A DNA stretch of 64,000 nt, from NCBI GenBank assembly GCA_020796225.1, contig CM036755.1:60376652-60440651 (forward strand). Direction: 5' to 3'. Positions 31,038 through 41,039 of this stretch are shown piece after piece (the first letter of the stretch is position 1; the number at the start of each line of letters is the position of its first letter). The stretch is from Arion vulgaris (taxonomy: Eukaryota > Mollusca > Gastropoda > Stylommatophora > Arionidae). The notes below the pieces were generated by a model. It ran no database searches, was not told where the DNA came from, and saw only the letters and a program-made list of their open reading frames with translations. Made by a program: the position numbers and the translations under genes.

Positions 31038-31641
31038 TTCTTCTTCTGCGTTCTTACTAATAAAGACAGTCGTCTGCTCAGATTATCAGCCACGCCATAC
31101 AGTTTGTCTTCTGTGTTCTCACTAGATTGGGATTTCGGATTCTCTAATAAAGGGATTTCGGATTCTCTAATAAAGGCAGCCGTCTGCCTCAGATTATCAG
31201 CCAGCCATACAGTTTGTCTTGGATGCTGGTGTAAGTGGGTCACCTCTTTCTTCTCAAGTCTGCATACTGGGGCAGTTCTGTAGGATATAATTTCTATGAT
31301 TTCTGCTTTCCTGTTTGTGCCGACCTCTTCCCTCTGTAAGTTTTGGCTACCCTCGTGATCGTAGGTCTGACATTCTTACTGCGTGGCTAAATCTCCGAAG
31401 CAGATTGGCGACCGTAGAATCCTTTATCCCATTCCTTATTGTGAGGGGTCGCTGCACCATGTTATGCGCCTTACAACCTGGTGCACCCTTTGTCTGCAAG
31501 CATTTGTTTCGGGTTAGCATTCCTTAGCGGACACGTGCATCCGATTTTAACCAAACCTCCTCAGTCGCCTCTTACGACATGCGTGGCAGTAACTGGTTCT
31601 ATCTTTACACTGCAAATTTTGCCCCGGTAGCCATTCGGGCG
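31038..31641 (-). mobile_element. SVN composite SINE-LINE element, about 1.5 repeat units
   Basis: 604 bp flanked by ATTTGTTTAGTC (31026-31037) and ATTTATTTAGTC (31642-31653). In element orientation (minus) it has the GCCCGAATGG-type head shared with S2, a central part with the shared MCRPLP/TSSLCKFW-side wording, and the LINE-derived QDKLYG...LRQTAAF block. The 88-bp unit is present once in full and once cut short, and the element ends in a GAAGAAGAAG tail. See the copy at 58806-60461 for the full description. Confidence 0.85.
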
Positions 31642-31795
31642 ATTTATTTAGTCTAACAGTTATCATTATTACCTTTCATTGGTCTGTGTTTGATAGCAGA
31701 ATGATTCAGGAAGTTAGAGCGTCTATGTCTCCAGCTGGATGAATTATACATATACATATCTTTGTTTCGTTTTCAAAGTAATATAGTTTAGTTTC

Positions 31796-33415
31796 AGCTA
31801 ATGGCACCTCTTCTAAGTATGGTCTATTTGTCTTAGTTTTCAACTTCTTCTTCTTCTAAGTATGGTCATTTTGTCTTAGTTTTCAACTTCTTCTTCTTCT
31901 AAGTATGGTCATTTTGTCTTAGTTTTCAACTTCTTCTTCATCTAAGTATGGTCTATTTGTCTTAGTTTTCAACTTCTTCTTCATCTAAGTATGGTCTATT
32001 TGTCTTAGTTTTCAACTTCTTCTTCATCTAAGTATGGTCTATTTGTCTTAGTTTTCAACTTCTTCTTCTTCTAAGTATGGTCTATTTGTCTTAGTCTTCA
32101 ACTTCTTCTTCTTCTAAGTATGGTCATTTTGTCTTAGTTTTCAACTTCTTCTTCTTCTTCATCTAAGTATGGTCTATTTGTCTTAGTTTTCAACTTCTTC
32201 TTCATCTAAGTATGGTCTATTTGTCTTAGTTTTCAACTTCTTCTTCTTCTAAGTATGGTCTATTTGTCTTAGTTTTCAACTTCTTCTTCTTCTTCATCTA
32301 AGTATGGTCTATTTGTCTTAGTCTTCAACTTCTTCTTCTTCTTCTAAGTATGGTCTATTTGTCTTAGTTTTCAACTTCTTCTTCATCTAAGTATGGTCTA
32401 TTTGTCTTAGTTTTCAACTTCTTCTTCTTCTAAGTATGGTCTATTTGTCTTAGTTTTCAACTTCTTCTTCTTCTAAGTATGGTCTATTTGTCTTAGTTTT
32501 CAACTTCTTCTTCATCTAAGTATGGTCTATTTGTCTTAGTTTTCAACTTCTTCTTCATCTAAGTATGGTCTATTTGTCTTAGTTTTCAACTTCTTCTTCA
32601 TCTAAGTATGGTCTATTTGTCTTAGTCTTCTTCTTCTTCTTCTTCTAAGTATGGTCTATTTGTCTTAGTCTTCAACTTCTTCTTCTTCTAAGTATGGTCT
32701 ATTTGTCTTAGTCTTCAACTTCTTCTTCTTCTAAGTATGGTCTATTTGTCTTAGTCTTCAACTTCTTCTTCATCTAAGTATGGTCTATTTGTCTTAGTCT
32801 TCAACTTCTTCTTCATCTAAGTATGGTCTATTTGTCTTAGTTTTCAACTTCTTCTTCTTCTTCTAAGTATGGTCTATTTGTCTTAGTTTTCAACTTCTTC
32901 TTCTTCTAAGTATGGTCTATTTGTCTTAGTCTTCAACTTCTTCTTCTTCTAAGTATGGTCTATTTGTCTTAGTCTTCAACTTCTTCTTCTTCTAAGTATG
33001 GTCTATTTGTCTTAGTTTCAATCTTCTTCTTTCTTCTTTCTTCTTCTAAGTATGGTCTATTTGTCTTAGTTTTCAACTTCTTCTTCTTCTTCTAAGTATG
33101 GTCTATTTGTCTTAGTCTTCAACTTCTTCTTCTTCTAAGTATGGTCTATTTGTCTTAGTTTTCCTTCTCTTCTTCTTCTTCTTCTAAGTATGGTCTATTT
33201 GTCTTAGTCTTCAACTTCTTCTTCATCTAAGTATGGTCTATTTGTCTTAGTCTTCAACTTCTTCTTCTTCTAAGTATGGTCTATTTGTCTTAGTTTTCAA
33301 CTTCTTCTTCTTCTTCTAAGTATGGTCTATTTGTCTTAGTTTTCAACTTCTTCTTCTTCTTCTTCTTCTAAGTATGGTCTATTTGTCTTAGTTTTCAACT
33401 TCTTCTTCTAAGACC
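31796..33415. repeat. 43-bp minisatellite, 36 copies, 1.6 kb
   Basis: Each unit has TAAGTATGGTCTATTTGTCT then TAGTTTTCAAC and a variable CTT run. Lengths vary from 41 to 52 bp because the CTT run slips. Variants (GTCATTTT for GTCTATTT, TAGTCTTC for TAGTTTTC, TTCATC for TTCTTC) are scattered, which allows the history of the array to be followed. Confidence 0.95.
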
Positions 33416-33514
33416 ATCCCTCATTTGTTAATGTAATTCTATATTCTCTGAAATAGTATTTTATTTAAGGAATTCTGCTTCTTCTTCTTTGCGATCAGTT
33501 TAATATGTTCAGTC

Positions 33515-34030
33515 TTTTATTCTTCCTCGTACGCTACATATCGACCTCTTAATAACAACTCAGTGTGATTTGTATATGATTCGAACCTAAGAGCGATTTC
33601 ACAATGTGCCAGTTGTGTACCTACAGGTAGGCCTGCACATCCGATTTTTACTACGCTTTTTATTTACTAGGGTCGCCGAGTGGTTACGGGGCTCAAATTT
33701 GGGGTGTAAAGAATAGAACCACTGTTATCTGCCATACATGTCGTAGGAGGCGGCTAAGGAGGTTTGGCTGAAATCGGATGCACGTGTCCTAAACGTGTAG
33801 AAGTCTATGCGGTTAGGCGCCTACCAAACCAATGTGCAACGTAAACACGTTCTTGGCAGAGATCAAACATATCACAAAGAATAATTAAAATTGGTCGTAA
33901 AGAACGAACGTAAAGACGAAGAAGATTTACTAGGGTCCTATATCAGTCGCCTCTTACGACTTGCCTTGTAGGTTGCAATGGTATTAATCTTTGTTTCCCT
34001 TGCGGGTGCCGGTACCACACGTGCGTGTAC
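33515..34030 (-). mobile_element. S3 SINE split by an S2 SINE
   Basis: The S3 tail half is at 33515-33674 (TTCCTCGTACGCTACATATC to TTTATTTACTAGGGTC) and the head half at 33925-34030 (CTCTTACGACTTGCC to GGTGCCGGTACCACACG). Joined across the insertion they give a complete S3. Confidence 0.85.
33675..33924 (+). mobile_element. S2 SINE, full length, with 13-bp target duplication
   Basis: 250 bp between two copies of ATTTACTAGGGTC (33662-33674, 33925-33937). It starts GCCGAGTGGTTACGGGGC, has the shared CATGTCGTAGGAGGCGGCT block, GGATGCACGTGTCCTAAACG, and ends AAAGAACGAACGTAAAGACG plus a short GAA tail. The head resembles a tRNA A-box (GCCNAGTGGTTA). Confidence 0.92.
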
Positions 34031-34395
34031 AAATTCAAATTTATTCACTTTTTCCATTTTTTATTTCCCGAAACAATCCAATCTGGCCAGATCTCACAGA
34101 ACTTGATCAGACTAGTCAGCCTGTCTTAACAGGACACCAACAAATATTTTGGTGAACTGCAGACGCCAGAATAGATTCTGTACAATGTCTATCTTGAACA
34201 TAGCTTCTCTCTTATCTCATAGTTAGCGTCAGTGGATCCAAACGCGTGGCATACAGCTACATATACTCAATCAACCACCCGGAGCTGGATTTATGTGCAG
34301 TAGAGATCGTATTGTTTGATACAAATTTTCTTCCTTCCTCTTTATTTATATTTCGTTAAGTTCCTGTTTTGTTCATGTTTCTTTCTGGACGGATT
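34030..34395. other. Unassigned segment
   Basis: No gene or recognised repeat; plain AT-rich sequence. Confidence 0.45.
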
Positions 34396-34405
34396 TGTTG
34401 ATATG

Positions 34406-34771
34406 CAGTGGCGGCTCGTCATTAAGGGACACTGGGGCCGGCCCACTAAAAGAATGTGTAACGTGTATTTATTATTTTATAAATTAAAACATAACAACTC
34501 AAAATAAAGTCTTCTACAAAAGAACATCAGGAAAGAAGGCAAGATTAAGACCACGAAAAATATGGTTAAATGGCATAGCGGAATTCTGTCAAAGAACAAA
34601 AATAACAATCACCCAAGCAACCAGAACAGCGGAAGACAAAAACAGATAACTACAACACTGGGCAACAACCTGGTAGCAGTGTGACAACAAAAGAAGAAGA
34701 ACTCAAAACCATGATTTTTCCGAAAATTTGTGTCTGGCCCCACAAACAAAAATGATCACTATCCGCCACTG
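34406..34771 (+). mobile_element. M1 hAT-type miniature element carrying an L-I LINE piece
   Basis: CAGTGGCGGCTCGTC at the left, the inverse ending GCCACTG at 34771, and a perfect TTGATATG duplication on both sides (34398-34405, 34772-34779). The inner 34506-34730 is an L-I LINE fragment ending in AAAGAAGAAGAA, so a LINE inserted into the hAT element. Confidence 0.92.
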
Positions 34772-34779
34772 TTGATATG

Positions 34780-35265
34780 TATATATGTGTATATATATAT
34801 GTGTATGATGGATTGCAGTTTGCATTCATTCTGTGATAATAAGAAGGGTCAGCGTATTATAATGTTTACAGATTTAAATTAAGTTTGAAATGTGAACAAT
34901 TTTTCTTTATCGCATGTGTCATGTCAGTTAGCGCATGAAATCATTCAGATACAGATCATATGCTGTCTCCGCATTGCAGATTAACTGCAATGTATCTTTA
35001 ATATTGTCTTTCTCAGAAAATGATGTTACAGTTTTTACATGTCTATCTTATCTTTCACACAAACTGCTCGTACATTTTGATAAGCTTGTATATCTGTCAG
35101 TTTTGTGAAGCGATGTCTTCGTTCTAATATGTGTTCTTTTTTTATTCTTTTCTGTGATCAATGTCCAAACGTATAGAAGAGTTGTTCTCATGACTTTAGA
35201 GATTCATGTTAGTCCTTCGCTTTTATACCGTTTTTAGACTGAAAAGCAGGAAACCATGTGTAGCA
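34780..35265. other. Unassigned segment
   Basis: Begins with a short TATATG run. Otherwise AT-rich sequence without recognised features. Confidence 0.45.
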
Positions 35266-35318
35266 GAATCATTGATGAAGAAGAATTTCTTCCTTCTTCA
35301 TCGTTTGTTCCTGCATAT

Positions 35319-35522
35319 ATTTTTTTTCGATCCAGAAGCACTTGAGCTATCAGCTCTTCGGTTTGGTGTCATGGACATCGTAAAACTTCGGTCCGGTGCC
35401 ACAAACACCGTAAATCTGGAGAACCTGTGGCTTTTCCGCCAGCCCGCGGAATCTAACCCACACGCACAGGAGCTTGTCACCCGTCGTCCAACGCGCTACG
35501 AACACGCTGGGCAGGCGGGCCA
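35319..35522 (-). mobile_element. S1 SINE inside block A
   Basis: T-run at 35321 (A-tail), the CACCG-type doubled body block, and the tRNA-like head CGTAGCGCGTTGGACGACGG on the minus strand. It is absent from block B, so it arrived after the two blocks separated. Confidence 0.82.
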
Positions 35523-35711
35523 TACAGACAGACAAAATATTCGGGGATCATCATGTCTATTGACTACTTGAATGACAAAAGCAAAGTCATTAATCTAACT
35601 GTTAAACAGAATGCATTTTCATATAGAAAGATGTGTCTGTGTATTATGTTTAAAATCTCCACAGTGGAGAACCACATTTAAATATTGTCAAGACGAAATA
35701 TTGTTTTCAAT

Positions 35712-35900
35712 GCACTGGATTTCTCTACATGACTACGTACATTTGGGCAGAAATGGTACGTCTTCTGCTATGAGTGTTGTACAAAACACGAACTCAATAG
35801 CTCCAGCAACAATCTTAGTGTTCTCATGAAAAAATATTGCACAAATGGTTATGAATTCGAGCCCATAAACTTTAGAACGACATGCAAACGTCTTAAACAC
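35712..35900 (-). mobile_element. S6-type SINE, left arm of block A
   Basis: The minus strand has the core GAGCTATTGAGTTCGTGTTT and GTGCAACACTC-like sequence, then TTCGAGCCC-type box reversed at 35850. It matches the left arm of block B. Confidence 0.65.
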
Positions 35901-35902
35901 AT

Positions 35903-36326
35903 CACCTGGGATAGCCCATAAGAGCCACATCACCTGGGATAGCCCATAAGAGCCACATCACCTGGGATAGCCCATAAGAACCACATCACCTGGGATAGCC
36001 CATAAGAGCCACATCACCTGGGATAGCCCATAAGAACCACATCACCTGGGATAGCCCATAAGAACCACATCACCTGGGATAGCCCATAAGAACCACATCA
36101 CCTGGGATAGCCCATAAGAGCCACATCACCTGGGATAGCCCATAAGAGCCACATCACCTGGGATAGCCCATAAGAGTCACATCACCTGGGATAGCCCATA
36201 AGAGCCACATCACCTGGGATAGCCCATAAGAGCCACATCACCTGGGATAGCCCATAAGAGTCACATCACCTGGGATAGCCCATAAGAGCCACATCACCTG
36301 GGATAGCCCATAAGAGCCACATCAAA
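35903..36326. repeat. 28-bp minisatellite, 15 copies
   Basis: The unit is CACATCACCTGGGATAGCCC plus ATAAGAGC. The last bases vary between AGAGCC, AGAACC and AGAGTC, and near the right end AGAGTC recurs every third unit. Block B has a single unit at the same place. Confidence 0.94.
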
Positions 36327-36721
36327 GTGACCGACAAATAACCTTGGCAACGCATTGTAATTTACGGTGGTCGGTGTAGGAAAGTACCCATCTCTGACCA
36401 ACCGCCGAGACATCCACTTATACCTGTGGCTGCTCAGTCCCCTGAGCCACGCTCATCTCATAAGTGTGTCGGCCGTTCTCTACCGCTGGAAGATGCAGTT
36501 GGGAGCTTCTATTCTTTGAGCTGTAATTATGAAAATCCTTGCTCACACTGTCTGGTACATCTGGGGATCACGTTCTCGTTACGAATCTAAAATGAGATTT
36601 CTAATATGTGTGTAATCTCTCCGTTGTGTGTTGGTCTTGTTTTGCTGCTTGTTATGTTTCGTATTAGCGGATCATTTTATCGCTAATTTTCTTCAGTAAA
36701 ATCGAATGCCTCTAGTTTCAA

Positions 36722-36964
36722 CGTCTGTAGCTCAAGCGGTAGTAGTGAGCTCGATCACGAATCCAAGCGTACCTGGTTCAAACCCCACAGTGGGCAAGTT
36801 TGGAAGCAAATTCGTTTCCGTTGGATTTTACAAAGGGTAAAAATAGACCTCACCGTTCAGAAAGCAATGGCAAACTACTGAACGTATAAGTGGTGCCTAG
36901 AAAATCAACGACTCGTTTACTGTGGTTGATGGCTACGTCCTTTAGGATATGCCACGATTTTCAT
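36722..36964 (+). mobile_element. S5 SINE, full length, with target duplication
   Basis: 243 bp between two TCTAGTTTCAA copies (36711-36721, 36965-36975). The head CTGTAGCTCAAGCGGTAG and CCTGGTTCAAACCCC are tRNA-like boxes, and the core CAGAAAGCAATGGCAAACTA is shared with S4. Absent from block B. Confidence 0.92.
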
Positions 36965-36976
36965 TCTAGTTTCAAG

Positions 36977-36977
<1 letters not shown>

Positions 36978-37007
<30 letters not shown>
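36978..37007. repeat. (TA)n microsatellite
   Basis: About 15 TA units; block B has a shorter, impure run at the same place. Confidence 0.95.
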
Positions 37008-37061
37008 CTGTCTTTGAGTTCATTCTATATAGGAAAGAGTTTCGGGTGTAGTACGCAGTTG

Positions 37062-37300
37062 TCTTTATAGTGTAGTGGCTAAAGCGTTTATATGTCGTTC
37101 TAGCGGTTATCTGTTCGGATTTGGACGGAGTCACATGTGCAGTTTTGATCATGAGATTGCTATTATTGCCGTTGGAGATAGGATTTTCTTGTTTTGTCCA
37201 TCACTCTCCATAGGTGGAGTGCCATTTCTGCTGATAGTGACTGGCACATATGGGGAACCCGATATAATGAAGTCTATCCTTTGCTTTTAAACCCCATAGA
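37062..37300 (+). mobile_element. S6-type SINE, right arm of block A
   Basis: TAGTGTAGTGGCTAAAGCG (A-box-like), then GTGCCATTTCTGCTGATAGT and ATGAAGTCTATCCTTTGC, as in the S6 copy at 40.4 kb. Confidence 0.7.
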
Positions 37301-37307
37301 ACACCAG

Positions 37308-37433
37308 AGTGGTTACCGAGGCCCAAATTTGGGGTGTAAAGAATACACCACTGTCACCTGCTACGCACGTCGTAAGAGGCGGCTAAGGAGGTTTTGATGA
37401 AATTGGATGCACGTGTCCTAAATGTATAGAAGT
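37308..37433 (+). mobile_element. S2 SINE, head half
   Basis: CAGAGTGGTTACCGAGGCCC to CACGTGTCCTAAATGTATAG, then an abrupt change to R3 sequence. The 3' half is missing, which is unusual for a retroposed copy and suggests later deletion or an insertion boundary. Confidence 0.75.
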
Positions 37434-37641
37434 CAACCTGCTGCCTTGTGGGTCGGCTGGGAACAGTCAAAGGCTAACGGAGAGCGAACCCAGTAAACGC
37501 TGACTGAATCCGTACACATCGTCGAAGGATAAGCACCAGAGCTCCAAATGGCGCTGAAGATGTGACAAAACACACCAATGCCAAGGCTGCATGGATCAGA
37601 TTTTCACATGAATGAATTTATGGGGAGATCTAGGTGATCGC

Positions 37642-37672
<31 letters not shown>
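37434..37672 (+). mobile_element. R3 interspersed repeat with GA tail
   Basis: Second R3 copy, ending in a pure GA run at 37640-37668. Confidence 0.7.
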
Positions 37673-37673
<1 letters not shown>

Positions 37674-38089
37674 ACCCGTTGGTACATCTGTGTAAACTAT
37701 ATATGTTTGATTCAACCTAACATTTCCTGGTCAAAAAAGAAACTTGTGTCCTTTAAAAAACTTGTCATAGCAAAAATGTGTTAATATTTCTGAGAGTGTA
37801 ATTGTGGATTGCATAGAAAAATAGAAAATACTGTAGCTTGCACGAGTTGTCGTCACGCATGTGTAGGTCTTCGGTTTTAAAAAAAAATGAAAGGTTTACT
37901 GGAAAGAGAAAATGCTCGATGTTAAAAGTCACAATAAAGACGTGTGTTGTTATTGACGCACATTTGTACTTGAGGAGGAAATCCTTTCTCTTGTCTTGTT
38001 TTCTACTTCTATGACACTTTCCCTTAAGTATATATGATTAAACTATAGTGCCCAGGGAGCACACCCTGTATAAAAGCCTGGGTTGGTGA

Positions 38090-38521
38090 GCCCGGCAACA
38101 GAAGGCTAAAGTCATCTAGAGTAGGATGACTCCAGACGAACCAGGGAAGACAGATCTCGTCAGCAGGGGACTGCAACTGTCTAGAGAACAACCTCAAAAA
38201 AGATGTCCTCAGAAACGGAATGTGTCAGCCATTATTGGCGGAGAGGAATCGACACATACGAATAACGCAATGGCCAGGCGCAAACATAGACTAGGAATAA
38301 GTCAAACAGATCTCTGCCAGTGTCTGCAGGCGGAACAGACACCGGAGCATATCCTGCAAGACTATCCTCTCCTGTGTGAACTGAGACGCAACATGTTGCC
38401 ACACCCAGTCGACCTGAAAACTAAGCTTTGGGGAAAACTGACAGACTTGAAGATGACCGCACAGTTTGTGGTCCACAGTAAATTAAGCGCATGACCAGAG
38501 ATCGCCCTAATGAAGAAGAAG
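38090..38521 (+). mobile_element. LINE fragment, polyprotein C-terminus (L-N type) with GAA tail
   Basis: Open for 122 codons: MARRKHRLGISQTDLCQCLQ, AEQTPEHILQDYPLLCELRR, KLWGKLTDLKMTAQFVVHSK. The PEHIL-x-x-C/Y-P...LR...KLWG...L-x-x-TA-x-F arrangement is the known end of RNase H-bearing LINE proteins. It ends at TGAAGAAGAAG. This matters for the SVN composite, whose LINE part (CPQYAELRRKRW, DKLYG, LRQTAAFIRESE) has the same order. Confidence 0.82.
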
Positions 38522-38771
38522 TATGCCGCTATATTGGTTAAGGACATGTTTTGAGTTAACCACCATCTTCAGTTTCCTTCTTCATTTTTCGTTCCTGAAT
38601 AATGACCGATTGAATAATGAGAAATTATAATGTCTATTAACTACTTGTATGACAGCAGTAAACTAATTACTTATAACTGTTAAACAGAATATATTCCATC
38701 ATTGAGAACTGTGTAGGTATTACATTAAAAATCTTCACAGTGGAGAATCACATCTAAACATTCTAAAAGTA

Positions 38772-38965
38772 AGGACTGTTTACATTGCACTGGATTTCTT
38801 TACACGGCTACGTCCATTTGCACAGAATTAGCACTCCATCTGCTGCGAGTGTTGCATAAAACACGAACTCGATAGCTCCAGCAGTAACCTTAGTGGTCTC
38901 ATTTTTTAAAAAATTGCACAAATTACTTTGGATTCGAACCCATTACTTTCAGAACGGCATGCAAA
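38772..38965 (-). mobile_element. S6-type SINE, left arm of block B
   Basis: The minus strand carries GCTGGAGCTATCGAGTTCGT and TTTTATGCAACACTCGCAGC, the S6 core. Confidence 0.7.
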
Positions 38966-39484
38966 CGTCTTACCACATCACCTGGGATAACCCATATGAA
39001 CCTCATCAAAATGACCGAGAAATAACCTTGCTCACGAATTGCACTTTCTGGTGGTCGGTCTAAGTGACTGCCCATCTCTGACCGACCACAGAGACGTCCA
39101 CTTATACCTGTGGCTGCTGAGTCCCCTGAGTCCGAGTCACGTTCATCTCATAAGTGTGTCGGCCGTTCTCTACCGCTGGGAGATGCAGTTGGGAGCTTCT
39201 ATTCCTTGAGATGTAATTATAAAAGTTCTTGCTCAAACTCTCTGGTACATCTGAGGATCACGTTCTCGTTACGAATCTAAAATGAGATTTCGAATACGTG
39301 TGGAATCTCTCCGTTGTGTGTTGGTTTTGTTCTGCTGCTCGTTATTTTTCGTATTATCGGATCATTTTATCGCTAATTTTCTTCAGTAGAAACGATTCTC
39401 TCCAGTTGCATGTTATATATTTATATATATTTATTGTCTCCGAGACCATTATATACACAATGCGATTGTTAAGGTAATACGTAT

Positions 39485-39665
39485 TTGTCTCTATGGTTAA
39501 GTAGTTAAGACATGGGTCTGTCGTACTGACGGTTATCTGTTCAAATCCGGACCGAGACAAATGTGTATTTTTTTTCCCTGAGCATACTTTGATTGTTGCT
39601 GGAACTACGGAGTTCGTGCTTTGTGTGTGCAACACACTCTGTGGGGTGGGGGTGTTTTGCAGACA
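39485..39665 (+). mobile_element. S6-type SINE, right arm of block B
   Basis: ATGGTTAAGTAGTTAAGACA (A-box-like), CTGTTCAAATCCGGACCGAG (B-box-like), and GGAACTACGGAGTTCGTGCT (core). The 3' part is cut short. Confidence 0.75.
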
Positions 39666-39706
39666 CAAATCGATATGGACACCCAGTGAAATATAGTCAA
39701 AACTTT

Positions 39707-40390
39707 GTGTTTAGACTATTGGAACGCATTTGCATTTAGACTATTGGAACGCATTTGCATTTAGACTATTGGAACGCATTTGTGTATAGACTATTGGAAC
39801 GCATTTACATTTAGACTATTGGAACGCATTTGCATTTAGACTATTGGAACGCATTTGTGTATAGACTATTGGAACGCATTTACATTTAGACTATTGGAAC
39901 GCATTTGCATTTAGACTATTGGAACGCATTTGTGTATAGACTATTGGAACGCATTTACATTTAGACTATTGGAACGCATTTGCATTTAGACTATTGGAAC
40001 GCATTTGTGTATAGACTATTGGAACGCATTTACATTTAGACTATTGGAACGCATTTGCATTTAGACTATTGGAACGCATTTGTGTATAGACTATTGGAAC
40101 GCATTTACATTTAGACTATTGGAAAGCATTTGCATTTAGACTATTGGAACGCATTTGCATTTAGACTATTGGAACGCATTTGTGTATAGACTATTGGAAC
40201 GCATTTACATTTAGACTATTGGAACGCATTTACATTTAGACTATTGGAACGCATTTGTGTATAGACTATTGGAACGCATTTACATTTAGACTATTGGAAC
40301 GCATTTACATTTAGACTATTGGAACGCATTTGTGTATAGACTATTGGAACGCATTTGCGTTTAGACTATTGGAAAGCATTTGTGTTTACT
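39707..40390. repeat. 25-bp minisatellite with 75-bp higher-order repeat, about 27 monomers
   Basis: Each monomer is TAGACTATTGGAACGCATTT plus five variable bases. The variable bases follow the cycle GTGTA, ACATT, GCATT for most of the array, and GTGTA, ACATT, ACATT later, so three monomers form a 75-bp unit. Two monomers have AAGC in place of ACGC. Confidence 0.95.
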
Positions 40391-40391
40391 A

Positions 40392-40640
40392 TTTATGGTC
40401 TCTGTGGCTAAATGGTTACGCCCTTTGCTTTGTGAGTCGAAGGTCGTGGGTCCGAATCCGGACCGCGTCGTTCTGTTCACGAGTGCAATTTTTTCCAGAG
40501 ACCCCTAGGATTGTTGCTGGAGCTACGGAGTTCGTGCTTTGTGCAATACTCTCGGCAGGTGGCGTGCCATTTCTGCGGAGAGGGACCCGGCCATATGGGG
40601 TAAAACCCGGTGCAATGAAGTCAATCCTTCGGCTTTAAAA
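40392..40640 (+). mobile_element. S6 SINE, best copy
   Basis: TCTGTGGCTAAATGGTTACG and GTGGGTCCGAATCCGGACCG are tRNA-like A- and B-boxes. The core is GAGCTACGGAGTTCGTGCTT, followed by TGCAATACTC, GTGCCATTTCTGCGGAGAG and GTAAAACCCGGTGCAATGAA. It abuts the 25-bp array. Confidence 0.85.
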
Positions 40641-40781
40641 CCCTTTATTTTTTAATTGATGCTTGATTCAGTTCAGTATAATTTGGTAAAATGAACATTT
40701 GTGTATGTTACACATGCATGTGTGCTTTTTTCAAAATGTTGCTTCGAAGTATTACCCCACCCCATACACTCACTCTCCATC

Positions 40782-41039
40782 TCTCTTCTTCTTCTTCTTC
40801 TTCTTTGCGTTCGTTCTTTACGACCAATTTTAATCACTCTTTGTGATATGTTTGATCTTTGCCAAGAACGTGTATACGTTGCATATTAGTTTGGTAGGCC
40901 CCTAAACGCATAGACTTCTACACGTTTAGGACACGTGCATCCGATTTCAGCCAAACCTCATTAGCCTCTTACGACATGCGTGGCAGGTAACAGTGGTTCT
41001 ATTCTTTACAACCCAAATCTGGCCCGGGAACCACTCGGG
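40782..41039 (-). mobile_element. S2 SINE, full length
   Basis: Reversed: CTTCTTCTTCTTCTTTGCGT (tail) to GCCCGGGAACCACTCGGG (head). Confidence 0.82.

Larger units (their letters stand above)
35270..37310. repeat. Paralogous block A (partner at 38565-39690)
   Basis: After removing an S1 SINE (35319-35522), an S5 SINE (36722-36964) and all but one unit of the 28-bp array, this block aligns along its length with 38565-39690. Shared words include CTTCTTCATCGTTTGTTCCT, TGTGTCGGCCGTTCTCTACC, GATGCAGTTGGGAGCTTCTA and CGGATCATTTTATCGCTAAT. Both blocks are bounded by S6-type SINE sequence in inverted orientation. Confidence 0.85.
38565..39690. repeat. Paralogous block B (partner of 35270-37310)
   Basis: It lacks the S1 and S5 insertions of block A and has only one 28-bp unit (CACATCACCTGGGATAACCC near 38977). 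S6-type arms lie at 38772-38965 (minus) and 39485-39665 (plus). Divergence from block A is clear but moderate by eye. Confidence 0.85.

Noticed and set aside
31796..33415. CRISPR-like regular repeats
   Set aside because: Units are contiguous with no unique spacers, the DNA is eukaryotic (introns, SINEs), and length changes come from CTT slippage.
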